Positions 1 through 7,544 of a DNA stretch of 11,451 nucleotides are shown piece by piece (positions within the stretch are counted from its first letter, which is position 1; the number at the start of each line of letters is the position of its first letter). This DNA is from an uncultured Bacteroides sp. (GTDB lineage: Bacteria > Bacteroidota > Bacteroidia > Bacteroidales > Bacteroidaceae): positions 1 through 11,451 of the forward strand of contig NZ_URFY01000080.1 of assembly GCF_900547205.1 (NCBI RefSeq), read 5' to 3'. The position numbers were made by a program, and so were the translations under genes. Below the pieces are notes generated by a model. It saw nothing but the letters and a program-made list of their open reading frames with translations, made no database searches and was not told the origin of the DNA.

Positions 1-55
1 TTAAGAGGATTGCGATAGATGCTACGAGAGTATGCCATAGTTCTATATGAACTAA
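1..55 (+). repeat. Inverted repeat, left arm (at least 55 bp)
   Basis: Bases 1-55 are the exact reverse complement of 420-474; the first mismatch is at 56 versus 419. The repeat reaches base 1, so its true outer limit is unknown. On the minus strand it encodes the FecR stretch starting LVHIELWHTLV, the beginning of the membrane anchor. Confidence 0.95.
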
Positions 56-289
56 AGTCTCAGATTCGCCATCACATTTGCGCTGTATTTTCCTCCATAT
101 CAGCTTTTTAGTTTTATTGCCAATAGGATCATCCGCAAACTCTTTCCACTGTTTTTTCATTTCAGTTTCTACCGATTTTCTTTCCAGAAGTTTTTGTTTT
201 TCATCTGGTGATAATAGATCGGTCAAGAGTCTTTCAAGCAATCTTTTCCTTTTATTGTTATCTGTTTCCATTTTTATTAAGTTCTGCAT
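1..289 (-). CDS. FecR-family anti-sigma factor, N-terminal part (runs off window)
   Basis: Reading the minus strand from ATG at 289 gives 96 codons open to the window edge. Residues 1-78 are charged and helical, with an LSPDEK segment and a QWKEF segment resembling the cytoplasmic sigma-binding region of Bacteroidetes FecR proteins. Residues 79-96 (beginning TLVHIELWHT, then hydrophobic) begin a membrane segment. A second in-frame ATG at 271 (METDNN) is an equally possible start; the 289 start has AGAAGG a few bases upstream. The membrane segment lies in the inverted repeat and is identical to that of the plus-strand FecR remnant at 420-1145. The two halves therefore look like one gene split by inversion, or one N-terminus shared by two C-termini. 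What follows left of base 1 is not visible. FecR proteins hold an ECF sigma factor at the inner membrane until a TonB-dependent receptor signals. Confidence is good for the family and moderate for the exact start. Confidence 0.75.
   Translation of the reverse strand, partial: MQNLIKMETDNNKRKRLLERLLTDLLSPDEKQKLLERKSVETEMKKQWKEFADDPIGNKTKKLIWRKIQRKCDGESETLVHIELWHTLVASIAILL
38..54 (+). other. Palindromic core in left repeat (possible recombination site)
   Basis: TAGTTC-TATAT-GAACTA: 6-bp inverted arms around a 5-bp spacer, lying at the inner edge of the left repeat. Paired binding arms around a short asymmetric spacer are the general layout of tyrosine-recombinase crossover sites. This is structural resemblance only; no match to a known site is claimed. 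Confidence 0.4.
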
Positions 290-419
290 TATTAGCCTTC
301 TATATATAAATACACCGCTCGAGGCTTTTACCCTACAAGAAAAACCGTTTTTTTTTCTAAAAAACGAAAATTAGTTGTTTTTTGCCCATTTTTCTCTTCT
401 TCAAACCCATTTTTCCACC
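290..419 (-). promoter_or_regulatory. FecR upstream/leader region inside the invertible segment
   Basis: This is the non-coding stretch before the minus-strand FecR start. It contains GTAGGGTA (329-336, minus) followed by a TATATATAG-like AT run just before the start codon, an arrangement that resembles leaders seen before Bacteroides FecR genes. An AT-rich hairpin (346-353 pairing with 359-366) precedes it. A perfect TAnnTTTG element is absent; the nearest is TAATTTTC. The region points left here and would point toward susC after inversion. That it holds the promoter is inferred. Confidence 0.4.
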
Positions 420-474
420 TTAGTTCATATAGAACTATGGCATACTCTCGTAGCATCTATCGCAATCCTCTTAA
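420..474 (-). repeat. Inverted repeat, right arm
   Basis: This is the exact reverse complement of 1-55. On the plus strand it reads in frame into the FecR periplasmic domain, whereas the sequence immediately upstream (375-419) is unrelated to FecR. The arm therefore marks the breakpoint in the plus-strand gene. Confidence 0.95.
421..437 (-). other. Palindromic core in right repeat (possible recombination site)
   Basis: TAGTTC-ATATA-GAACTA is the mirror copy of the element at 38-54, again at the inner edge of its repeat. The spacer reads ATATA here and TATAT on the left, so the two sites are oppositely oriented, as inversion would need. The site also encodes FecR residues, so it may simply be coding sequence. 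Confidence 0.4.
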
Positions 475-1188
475 TAATAGGCAGTTTGCTGTTTTTTTCC
501 GGCAATGATGAAATAGGAGTAGAAAATTACATCAACATAACGGCAGAGAAGAGCCAAATGTATGTGTTGCCCGATAGCACTAAAGTATGGATGCAACCGG
601 GTAGTACGATTCGATATGTAAAGGAGTTCAACAAAGATAGAAAAGTATGGTTGGAGGGTAATTCTTTATTTGAAGTCAGCAAACACAAAGGAAAAACATT
701 TCAGGTTCATATTGATAATGCATTCATTGAGGTAAAGGGTACTTGTTTTTTGGTAAAGCAGGAGGATGCACACCGTAGCGAGATTACGCTGTTTGAAGGG
801 AAGATTGAATTTAATGTTCATTCAACCAGTGAGAAAACGGTGATGCGTCCCTTGCAAGTACTTACTTATAATTCTGCAAATGCACAAACACAGATTAATG
901 ATATTGTAAATGTCAGTTGGGAAAACGGGAGATATAATTTCAAAAATATCCCGTTGACCCGATTGATTCAGATTGTGTCTCAGATGTACCATACAGATAT
1001 TATTTTGGAGAGAAAACGTAAAAAAGAAACATCATTCAGTGGTAGTATACGATATGATGAAACTTTGGATGCTGTATTAAATAAAATCTGTTTTAGCTTG
1101 GACCTTAGTGTCAGCAAAAAAAACGGGCAAATTACTATATACTAACTTACATTTAATTAACCATATGTCTAATCAAACAAATTGAAGA

Positions 1189-4100
1189 ATGAGAAAATCA
1201 CTCAACTTTCACAATGCAGTACGATATTTTAAGTATATCGTCGTGGTTTTGCTTTTTTTTCCGCTTACAGTTCTTGGCGCTCAAGGACATATAACGGTAA
1301 AAGGGCAGTCTATAACAATTAATGAAGCTATTGGGCTTATTGAAAAAAACAGTAATTATGTATTTTTCTACAATGCTGCGGATTTTAAAAACATCCGATT
1401 AAAAAATATCAATTGTTCTGGCACAATTGATAAAGTACTTAATGAAATTTTTGCTAATACTGCTATCAGTTATCTGATTCAAGGCAATGATGTAGTACTG
1501 AAAGTTAATAAAACAGAAACTACTGAACAAGCAAAAAGAACGGAAATTGTAGGTGTCGTTACCGATGCGCGAACAGGAGAAGCTATTATTGGGGCGAGTG
1601 TTGTTATTGTGGGAAGTGCAACAGGTGTTATTACCGATATTGACGGTAAGTTTGTGCTCCAGGCAGGTCCAAAGGATGTATTGAGAATTTCTTATGTTGG
1701 TTATACAGCAAAAGAAGTAAAACTCGGTAATCAGAAGGTACTTGCTATTGATTTGGTGGAAGATGCACAAGCACTTGAAGAAGTTGTAGTAACAGCTTAT
1801 GGAACAGGACAAAAGAAAGCTAGTATGGTAGGTTCGGTACAAGCTATCCGTCCTGCGGAATTAAAAGTACCTTCAACGAACCTTTCTAATTCATTTGCCG
1901 GACGTTTGTCTGGTGTTGTTGCTGTTCAGCGTTCCGGTCGTCCAGGAGCAGATGGGTCAGACTTTTGGATTCGTGGTATTTCAACTTTGAGTGGAGCAAC
2001 ATCTCCTCTTATCATCATTGATGGTGTTCAGGTATCATCTGCCGATTTGAATGCATTGGATCCGGAGGTTATTGATGGATTTTCCATCTTAAAGGATGCA
2101 ACAGCTACGGCAATGTACGGTACTCGCGGTGCAAATGGTGTTATGATTGTAACAACTAAATCCGGGCAAAATCTGGATAAGCCTATTATTAATTTCCGTG
2201 TAGAAGGGCAGGTTAGCCAGCCGACGAAAACTCCTAAGTTTGTAGATGGAGCTACTTATATGGAACTTTTTAATGAGGCTGTAACAAACGATGGCAGTGC
2301 TGATATCTTATATAGTCAGGATAAGATAAACGGTACACGTAAGAGACTAAATCCATATGTTTATCCAGATGTAGACTGGTATGACGAGATGTTTAAGGAT
2401 GTAGCATTCAATCAGAAAGTCAACTTTAACATTCGTGGTGGTGGAAAGAAAATAGACTATTTCTCAAGCATATCAGTCAATCATGAAACGGGTATGTTGA
2501 AGAATCGTTCAAAAGACTTTTTCTCCTATAACAATAATATTGATGTGATGCGTTATGCATTCCAGAATAATATTAATGCATATTTGGGCAAGACATCTAA
2601 GTTATCCGTACGATTAAATGTGCAACTTCGCGATTTGCGTGAACCGAATCGTGGTGTAGATGACATTTTTGGAGATGCAATGAATACAAGTCCAGTTGAG
2701 GCCCCTGTTTATTTTGAGCCGGATGGTACAACCAATCATGTAAAGTGGGGAACAACTGATAGATTGATTACAGCATATCAAGGTAATCCGGTTGCTCAAC
2801 TGACTACTGGCTACAATGACACTTTTGAAAGTACGGTTATTGCCGCTCTTGAATTTGAACAAAAATTAGATTTTGTTACTGAAGGTCTGCGTTTTAAGGC
2901 ATTGGGAACATTTAAAAACTGGTCTAACTCTGTTAATAAATATTCGGCTCAATGGAACAAGTATTTGTTAGGCTCATATGAACCGAATGAAGATGGTACT
3001 TATAGCTATACTACCAACAGAGTTGGAAATGAAGTTTCTACTGATTTGAACAGTGAAAATGCTACGGCGGGAGATCGTAGAATCTATTTGGAAGCAATGT
3101 TGGATTATAACCATACATTTGGAAAACATGATGTAAACGCAATGTTGTTGTACAACCAGGATGAACTAGTGAATAATGTTCCGGGAAATGAGCTTATCAC
3201 TTCACTCCCTAAACGTAAACAAGGGTTAGCTGGACGACTTTCTTATGCATACGATGGGAAATATATGGCTGAAGTAAACATGGGATACAATGGCTCGGAA
3301 AATTTTGCAGAAGGTCATCGATGGGGATTTTTCCCTTCTATAGCTGTAGGTTATAATATCAGTGAAGAAAGCTTTTTTGAACCTTTACGTAAAGTAATTA
3401 CAAGTTTGAAACTGCGTGGATCATGGGGATTGGTTGGTAACGACCAGATTGGTGGCGAACGATTTATATATATGCCTACAATTGATTTATCCGGTAAAGG
3501 ATTTACGACAGGTTTAGACCAGAATTACGAGTTAAAAGGACCGGTATATTCTCGTTATGCTAACAATGATATAACTTGGGAAGTTGGAAAGAAAATAAAC
3601 ATCGGTGTTGATTTGCAATTGTTCAACAGTTTAAATATCGTAGTTGATGTTTTCCGTGAAGATCGGCGTGATATATTTCAAGAGAAGGGAACAATTCCTA
3701 CTTACTTAGGAACTGGAAATACAAAAGTATATGGTAATCTTGCAGAGATGAAGAATCAAGGACTTGATTTTTCAATTGATTACAATAAGCAGTTTAGCAA
3801 AGATTTCTATATGAACTTTAAAGGAACATTCACTTATGCCCATAATGAAATTACCAAATATGACGAAGCTCCTAAATATGCATTTCAATCAAAAGTTGGA
3901 CAAAGTGCTAATGTAAGTCAAGGATATTTGTCTAATGGACTGTTTATTGATGAAGCTGAAATTAATCATTACAATCAGCAAATGGGTTCAACGCTTGGAG
4001 CCGGTGATATAAAATATCATAATGTATCTAATATGTATGGTTATGGTGATAATATAGTGGATGTAGATGATTGGACTTGGATTGGTAATCCTACTGTGCC

Positions 4101-4566
4101 TGAAATAGTATATGGCTTTGGACCATCTTTTAAGTTCAAAAACTGGGATTTTTCTTTCTTCTTCCAAGGAGTAACGAAAACATCTTTATTCATGAGTGGA
4201 TTCCATCCTTTTGGCGATAATTCATTGCGTAATGTATTGCAGTTTGTGGCTAATGACAGATGGTCACCGACTAATCAGAATGCAGATGCTAAATATCCGC
4301 GCCTAACACGCAAGACAAGTACCAATAATACAACTCCTGGTGGCAGAACATCCGATTATTGGATGCGTGATGGTTCATTCCTGAAACTGAAGAATATGGA
4401 GATTGGTTATACATTTAAAAGAATGCGTTTCTATGTTAGTGGTTCTAATCTGTTGACATTCTCTAAGTTTGATTTATGGGATCCGGAGCAAGGAGGTGGT
4501 AGTGGTTTGAAATATCCTACACAGCGCATTTTTAATGTTGGTTTCCAAATGACTCTCAATAATTAA
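1189..4566 (+). CDS. SusC-like TonB-dependent outer-membrane transporter with STN signalling domain
   Basis: This 1125-residue protein has a signal peptide (about 1-31, hydrophobic YIVVVLLFFPLTVLG) and an STN domain (about 34-106, HITVKGQSITINEA onward). A carboxypeptidase-regulatory-like beta-sandwich follows (about 118-192, VVTDARTGEAIIGASV and SYVGYTAKE), then the SusC hallmark EEVVVTAYGTGQKK (197-210) and a plug domain (to about 330, with MYGTRGANGVMIV). The rest is the beta-barrel, ending with a hydrophobic terminus (NVGFQMTLNN). The family imports oligosaccharides or peptides across the outer membrane using TonB energy, as a complex with SusD. The extra STN domain identifies the subset that also signals to a FecR anti-sigma, which fits the FecR remnant just upstream. 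The ATG follows a short GAAGA purine run. susD starts 11 bp after the stop, implying one transcript. A run of eight T (1253-1260) lies in the signal-peptide codons. Confidence 0.95.
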   Translation: MRKSLNFHNAVRYFKYIVVVLLFFPLTVLGAQGHITVKGQSITINEAIGLIEKNSNYVFFYNAADFKNIRLKNINCSGTIDKVLNEIFANTAISYLIQGNDVVLKVNKTETTEQAKRTEIVGVVTDARTGEAIIGASVVIVGSATGVITDIDGKFVLQAGPKDVLRISYVGYTAKEVKLGNQKVLAIDLVEDAQALEEVVVTAYGTGQKKASMVGSVQAIRPAELKVPSTNLSNSFAGRLSGVVAVQRSGRPGADGSDFWIRGISTLSGATSPLIIIDGVQVSSADLNALDPEVIDGFSILKDATATAMYGTRGANGVMIVTTKSGQNLDKPIINFRVEGQVSQPTKTPKFVDGATYMELFNEAVTNDGSADILYSQDKINGTRKRLNPYVYPDVDWYDEMFKDVAFNQKVNFNIRGGGKKIDYFSSISVNHETGMLKNRSKDFFSYNNNIDVMRYAFQNNINAYLGKTSKLSVRLNVQLRDLREPNRGVDDIFGDAMNTSPVEAPVYFEPDGTTNHVKWGTTDRLITAYQGNPVAQLTTGYNDTFESTVIAALEFEQKLDFVTEGLRFKALGTFKNWSNSVNKYSAQWNKYLLGSYEPNEDGTYSYTTNRVGNEVSTDLNSENATAGDRRIYLEAMLDYNHTFGKHDVNAMLLYNQDELVNNVPGNELITSLPKRKQGLAGRLSYAYDGKYMAEVNMGYNGSENFAEGHRWGFFPSIAVGYNISEESFFEPLRKVITSLKLRGSWGLVGNDQIGGERFIYMPTIDLSGKGFTTGLDQNYELKGPVYSRYANNDITWEVGKKINIGVDLQLFNSLNIVVDVFREDRRDIFQEKGTIPTYLGTGNTKVYGNLAEMKNQGLDFSIDYNKQFSKDFYMNFKGTFTYAHNEITKYDEAPKYAFQSKVGQSANVSQGYLSNGLFIDEAEINHYNQQMGSTLGAGDIKYHNVSNMYGYGDNIVDVDDWTWIGNPTVPEIVYGFGPSFKFKNWDFSFFFQGVTKTSLFMSGFHPFGDNSLRNVLQFVANDRWSPTNQNADAKYPRLTRKTSTNNTTPGGRTSDYWMRDGSFLKLKNMEIGYTFKRMRFYVSGSNLLTFSKFDLWDPEQGGGSGLKYPTQRIFNVGFQMTLNN

Positions 4567-4577
4567 TTTTAAATAGT

Positions 4578-6485
4578 ATGAAAAATATAATAAAATATCT
4601 ATTTTTGACGTTTATAGCGGGAATCTCATTGGCTTCCTGTAACTTTTTAGATGTAGTACCTGAGGAAAAGGCTAGCGATAAAGATGCGTTTTCCAGCCCT
4701 AAAGCAGCAGAAAGATTTCTTTATTCATGTTATGGATATATACCGCAGATTAATGCAGTCTCAACTTGCTTGGATTTTAGCGGTGATGAAATTATAAGTC
4801 CTTTTTCGCAAGAATCATATGTGAAGTTTGCCGAAGGTATATATACTTCTGGTAATACGATTATTAGTTATTGGAATGATCTTTTTCTTGGTATCCGTCA
4901 ATGCTATATGTTGAAGCAAAACATTAATTCTGTTCCTCGTATAGATCAGGCAACCATTGATAGTTATGTTGCACAGGCAGATTTCTTGATAGCCTATTTT
5001 CATATGTTGTTAATCAAATGTTATGGTCCTGTCGTATTGGTAAAGGAACTGCCAGTGTTAGATACTCCTAGAGAAAATCTGCTGGGTCGTACTTCTTATG
5101 ACGAGTGTGTGCAGTGGGTTTGTGATATGTTCGATAGTGCTGCCGGAAGATTGCCGGAGAGCAGGAATGGCACAGAATATGGGCTTGCAACCAGCGTAGC
5201 TGCAAAAGCTCTTAAATCTAGATTGTTACTTTACGCTGCTTCTCCATTATTTAATGGAAACACAGAATATTATAGCGATTTTGTGAATACTGATGGTAGC
5301 ACGCTAATGCCTCTTACGTATGATGAGAATAAATGGAAAAAAGCTGCTGATGCTGCACTCGAAGCTATAAATTTGGCAGAGGCTAATGGCTATAGATTGT
5401 ATGAGATGAAAGAAGGTGACCTGAGTGGTTATCCTGAACCTCAAGATTTGACACAACGTACTTTGCGTTTCACATTTATGGATAATGATAACTCTAAAGA
5501 AGTTTTGTTTGCGGAAACTCGTAAAGCTGGCTCATATGGCATACAACCGAAATCTTTACCTTTTTTGAGTGATGGTTCATGGAATGGTGTAGCACCAACG
5601 TTGACTATGGTTGAGCGTTTTTATACAAAAAATGGACTTCCGATTGATGAAGATCCGGAATTTGATTATCAGAATCGATTCTCTGTTGTCCCGTTCCCAG
5701 ACGGTGCTACCTATGGTGAAGGACAGACTTTGAGAATGAATATTGATCGGGAACCTCGTTTCTACGCTTGGATTGCATTCCAAAATGGGTATTATGAATG
5801 TCAGACAGAAACCAAAAAGGAAGATGCTTATCAACTAAGTGCAGAACGATCGGATGGAAAAAAATGGTTGACTGATTTTACAGAAAAAGGTAATTGTGGA
5901 AAGAATGGTAGAAATAATAACTATTCTAAAACTGGTTATCTGAATAAAAAAGGAGTTCATCCGGGAGTAGCAGCCTCTAAATCGCAAAAGGCTCCTTCTA
6001 AAGATTATCCTTGGCCGGTTATCCGTTTGGCAGAATTATATCTTAATTATGCAGAAGCGTGTGTAGCTTATAATAAGGAGGGATATGTTGAGAATGGAAT
6101 GGAAAAACTGGATAAAGTACGCCAGCGTGCCGGACTTCCTACTGTCAAAGAAGCATGGAAGAATGCGAAAAATCCTATAGTAGATTATACAGGAAATGGT
6201 GGGTTGAATGGCAGACTGACTGAGATTGTGAGACAGGAAAGGATGATTGAACTATATTTGGAACAACAAAACTTCTGGGATATTCGTCGTTGGAAATTAG
6301 GAGCAAAATACTTTGCTGTGCAAGTAAAAGGCATGAATATTGATGCTAAAGATATTAATGGATTTGCAGAAGTAAAAACGCTTCCTGATACGCGTAACTT
6401 CGATACTCCACGCCAGTATTTGTTGCCTATACCGGCAGCGGAAGTAAGTAAGAATCCTAATATGGTACAGAATCCTAATTATTAA
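4578..6485 (+). CDS. SusD/RagB-like surface glycan-binding lipoprotein
   Basis: The 635-residue protein starts with a lipoprotein signal peptide ending LASC (Cys21), followed by NFLDVVPEE, typical of SusD proteins. The helical, TPR-like body includes the RLAELYLNYAEA helix and the ERMIELYLEQQNFWDIRRW segment that mark the C-terminal half of the family, and it ends with LLPIPAAEV and NPNY, the usual SusD terminus. SusD forms a lid over its SusC partner and helps capture substrate at the cell surface. The start lies 11 bp after susC and the next gene starts 24 bp after the stop, so all three are likely co-transcribed. The length is somewhat above the common 500-600 residues. The substrate cannot be read from the sequence; the neighbouring M60 peptidase suggests host glycoprotein glycans or glycopeptides. 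Confidence 0.95.
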   Translation: MKNIIKYLFLTFIAGISLASCNFLDVVPEEKASDKDAFSSPKAAERFLYSCYGYIPQINAVSTCLDFSGDEIISPFSQESYVKFAEGIYTSGNTIISYWNDLFLGIRQCYMLKQNINSVPRIDQATIDSYVAQADFLIAYFHMLLIKCYGPVVLVKELPVLDTPRENLLGRTSYDECVQWVCDMFDSAAGRLPESRNGTEYGLATSVAAKALKSRLLLYAASPLFNGNTEYYSDFVNTDGSTLMPLTYDENKWKKAADAALEAINLAEANGYRLYEMKEGDLSGYPEPQDLTQRTLRFTFMDNDNSKEVLFAETRKAGSYGIQPKSLPFLSDGSWNGVAPTLTMVERFYTKNGLPIDEDPEFDYQNRFSVVPFPDGATYGEGQTLRMNIDREPRFYAWIAFQNGYYECQTETKKEDAYQLSAERSDGKKWLTDFTEKGNCGKNGRNNNYSKTGYLNKKGVHPGVAASKSQKAPSKDYPWPVIRLAELYLNYAEACVAYNKEGYVENGMEKLDKVRQRAGLPTVKEAWKNAKNPIVDYTGNGGLNGRLTEIVRQERMIELYLEQQNFWDIRRWKLGAKYFAVQVKGMNIDAKDINGFAEVKTLPDTRNFDTPRQYLLPIPAAEVSKNPNMVQNPNY

Positions 6486-6509
6486 TAAAATTTAGCAAGA
6501 CAGACCATT

Positions 6510-7382
6510 ATGAAGAAAAATATTTTTTTATTGATTATAAGTGTGTTTCTAGTTGGGCTAGCCAGTTGTAGTGACGATGATAAAAAGGCTATCGTTCCTT
6601 CTGATATCATTGATCTGAGTGCTGATACTCAAAATAAGCCCGGTTATATTGTACTTCGTTGGGAAACACCCGATGATAACACAATCAGATACGTAAAAGT
6701 CACTTATTATGATTATTTATTAGAAAAAGAAGTAGTAAGATTGGCTAGCGTTTATGCGGATAGTGTATTGATTCCGGATACCCGTAAGAAGTTTGGAGAA
6801 TATGAATTTAAAGTTCAGTCTTTTAGTGAAAGTGGAGAAGCAGGCAGTTTGCAAACTATTAAAGCTGTATCAGAGCCAGCTCCAATACAAGTTGTGTATG
6901 GAGATTCAAAACAAATAGTACTGACTGAAGAACAGTTGTCGACAAATGCTCAGGAAGGGTCTGAAGGTCCTATTAAGAATCTTCTTGATGGAGATGCTTC
7001 GACTTATTTTCATTCTACATGGAGTGGAACAGTTCCACCGTCTCCCCACTGGTTTCAGGTGGATTTAGGAAAAGAAGTCACATACTTTAAGTATGAGTCG
7101 ATAGCACGTAATACGGCAAAAGATATACCTGATGATATAGATATAATGGGAAGTAATGATGGAGTTAATTTTGAGCTTATAGAAAATTTGAATAAAGATA
7201 AAAATGGAATACCTATGAGTGTTACTCCATTTACATCTCCCGTTATAGGAAACAATTCAAAACCATATCGTTATATAAGGTATTCAGTTAACCACACTAG
7301 CGGTGGTGATGCCTATTTTAGTATGGCAGAATTTAAGTTATTTGAGGTAGCAGCAAGTATTTATGATCCTGAAGCAGATTAA
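6510..7382 (+). CDS. Surface lipoprotein with FN3-like and F5/8C (CBM32-like) domains
   Basis: A 290-residue protein in the SusE/SusF position. It has a lipoprotein signal ending LASC (Cys20) followed by SDDDKK, an acidic stretch that acts as a surface-export signal in Bacteroides. Residues about 31-118 form a fibronectin-III-like beta domain of the kind seen at the start of DUF4959/DUF4998 proteins (LRWETPDDNTIRYVKVTYYD). Residues about 135-282 are an F5/8 type C, discoidin-like domain (NLLDGDASTYFHSTW, HWFQVDLG, SNDGVNFEL, RYIRYSV). Such domains, many classed as CBM32, often bind galactose- or GalNAc-containing glycans. The likely role is a surface glycan-binding protein that feeds SusC/SusD. 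It is the last gene before a strong terminator. No catalytic motif is visible. The family is sure; the ligand is inferred. Confidence 0.8.
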   Translation: MKKNIFLLIISVFLVGLASCSDDDKKAIVPSDIIDLSADTQNKPGYIVLRWETPDDNTIRYVKVTYYDYLLEKEVVRLASVYADSVLIPDTRKKFGEYEFKVQSFSESGEAGSLQTIKAVSEPAPIQVVYGDSKQIVLTEEQLSTNAQEGSEGPIKNLLDGDASTYFHSTWSGTVPPSPHWFQVDLGKEVTYFKYESIARNTAKDIPDDIDIMGSNDGVNFELIENLNKDKNGIPMSVTPFTSPVIGNNSKPYRYIRYSVNHTSGGDAYFSMAEFKLFEVAASIYDPEAD

Positions 7383-7443
7383 AAAAGGTAATGCTAGGAT
7401 ATATGTGACGAGATGATCGCAATATCTACTATCTAGTATATTG

Positions 7444-7500
7444 GGCGGAAATGTGAATGTATCTTGTGGATTACAATTCTCAATTTCCGCCTTTTATATT
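7444..7500 (+). terminator. Rho-independent terminator after the susCD operon
   Basis: GGCGGAAAT (7444-7452) pairs exactly with ATTTCCGCC (7483-7491). An inner, imperfect stem (GAATGTA with TACAATTC) extends the hairpin, and TTTTATATTTT follows at once. It lies 61 bp after the lipoprotein stop and 44 bp before the peptidase gene. It should separate or lower expression of the peptidase relative to susCD. I see no clear TAnnTTTG promoter between it and the peptidase start. Confidence 0.8.
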
Positions 7501-7544
7501 TTGCTTCAATTTATTTAATTCGTATTATTTTAAATATCAAATAA

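Larger units (their letters stand above)
1..474. other. Candidate invertible DNA segment within an anti-sigma gene
   Basis: A 364-bp unique segment (56-419) lies between perfect inverted repeats. It carries the FecR upstream region and the FecR cytoplasmic-domain codons on the minus strand. Exchanging the repeats would put this N-terminal half in frame with the FecR C-terminal half on the plus strand, giving about 319 codons ending at 1145. That is a normal length for a Bacteroides FecR. Both the repeats and the exact reading-frame restoration are seen directly; active inversion is inferred. No recombinase is encoded in the window. A one-off rearrangement or a fold-back/assembly chimera at the sequence edge would look the same. 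Confidence 0.6.
375..1145 (+). pseudogene. FecR-family anti-sigma factor, C-terminal part lacking the cytoplasmic domain
   Basis: This frame holds a membrane segment (residues about 21-43, LWHTLVAS onward), a FecR periplasmic domain (about 55-150, with LPDSTKVWMQPGS and LEGNSLFEVSK) and a C-terminal DUF4974-like region (about 186-256, YNFKNIPL to QITIY). The periplasmic part normally contacts the STN domain of a TonB-dependent receptor and controls sigma release. The N-terminal sigma-binding domain is missing. An in-frame stop lies at 372-374, the first possible start is TTG at 375, and the first in-frame ATG is at 558, inside the periplasmic domain and after the anchor. Residues before the repeat (375-419) look like antisense leader, not FecR. 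The missing 5' half sits inverted at 56-289. The gene ends 43 bp before susC, so it was probably co-transcribed with it. It is best read as the off or broken state of an intact FecR; the domains are certain, expression is doubtful. Confidence 0.75.

Noticed and set aside
78..374. 98-codon plus-strand open frame between the repeats
   Set aside because: It is antisense to the FecR N-terminal domain and its upstream region on the minus strand, has low-complexity Phe/Ser/Leu content, and shows no recognisable domain.
290..419. C-terminal end of an upstream sigma factor ahead of FecR on the minus strand
   Set aside because: Short frames here end in hydrophobic residues (KKQLIFVF) like some ECF tails, but the frame is closed by a stop in or just before the repeat and no region 4 motif is present.
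1..474. Insertion sequence or integron-like element
   Set aside because: No transposase or integrase coding sequence lies between the repeats; the content is FecR leader and N-terminal codons only.
7495..7544. TAnnTTTG promoter before the peptidase gene
   Set aside because: The nearest match (TATATTTTG) has the wrong internal spacing, overlaps the terminator tail, and has no convincing -33 element.
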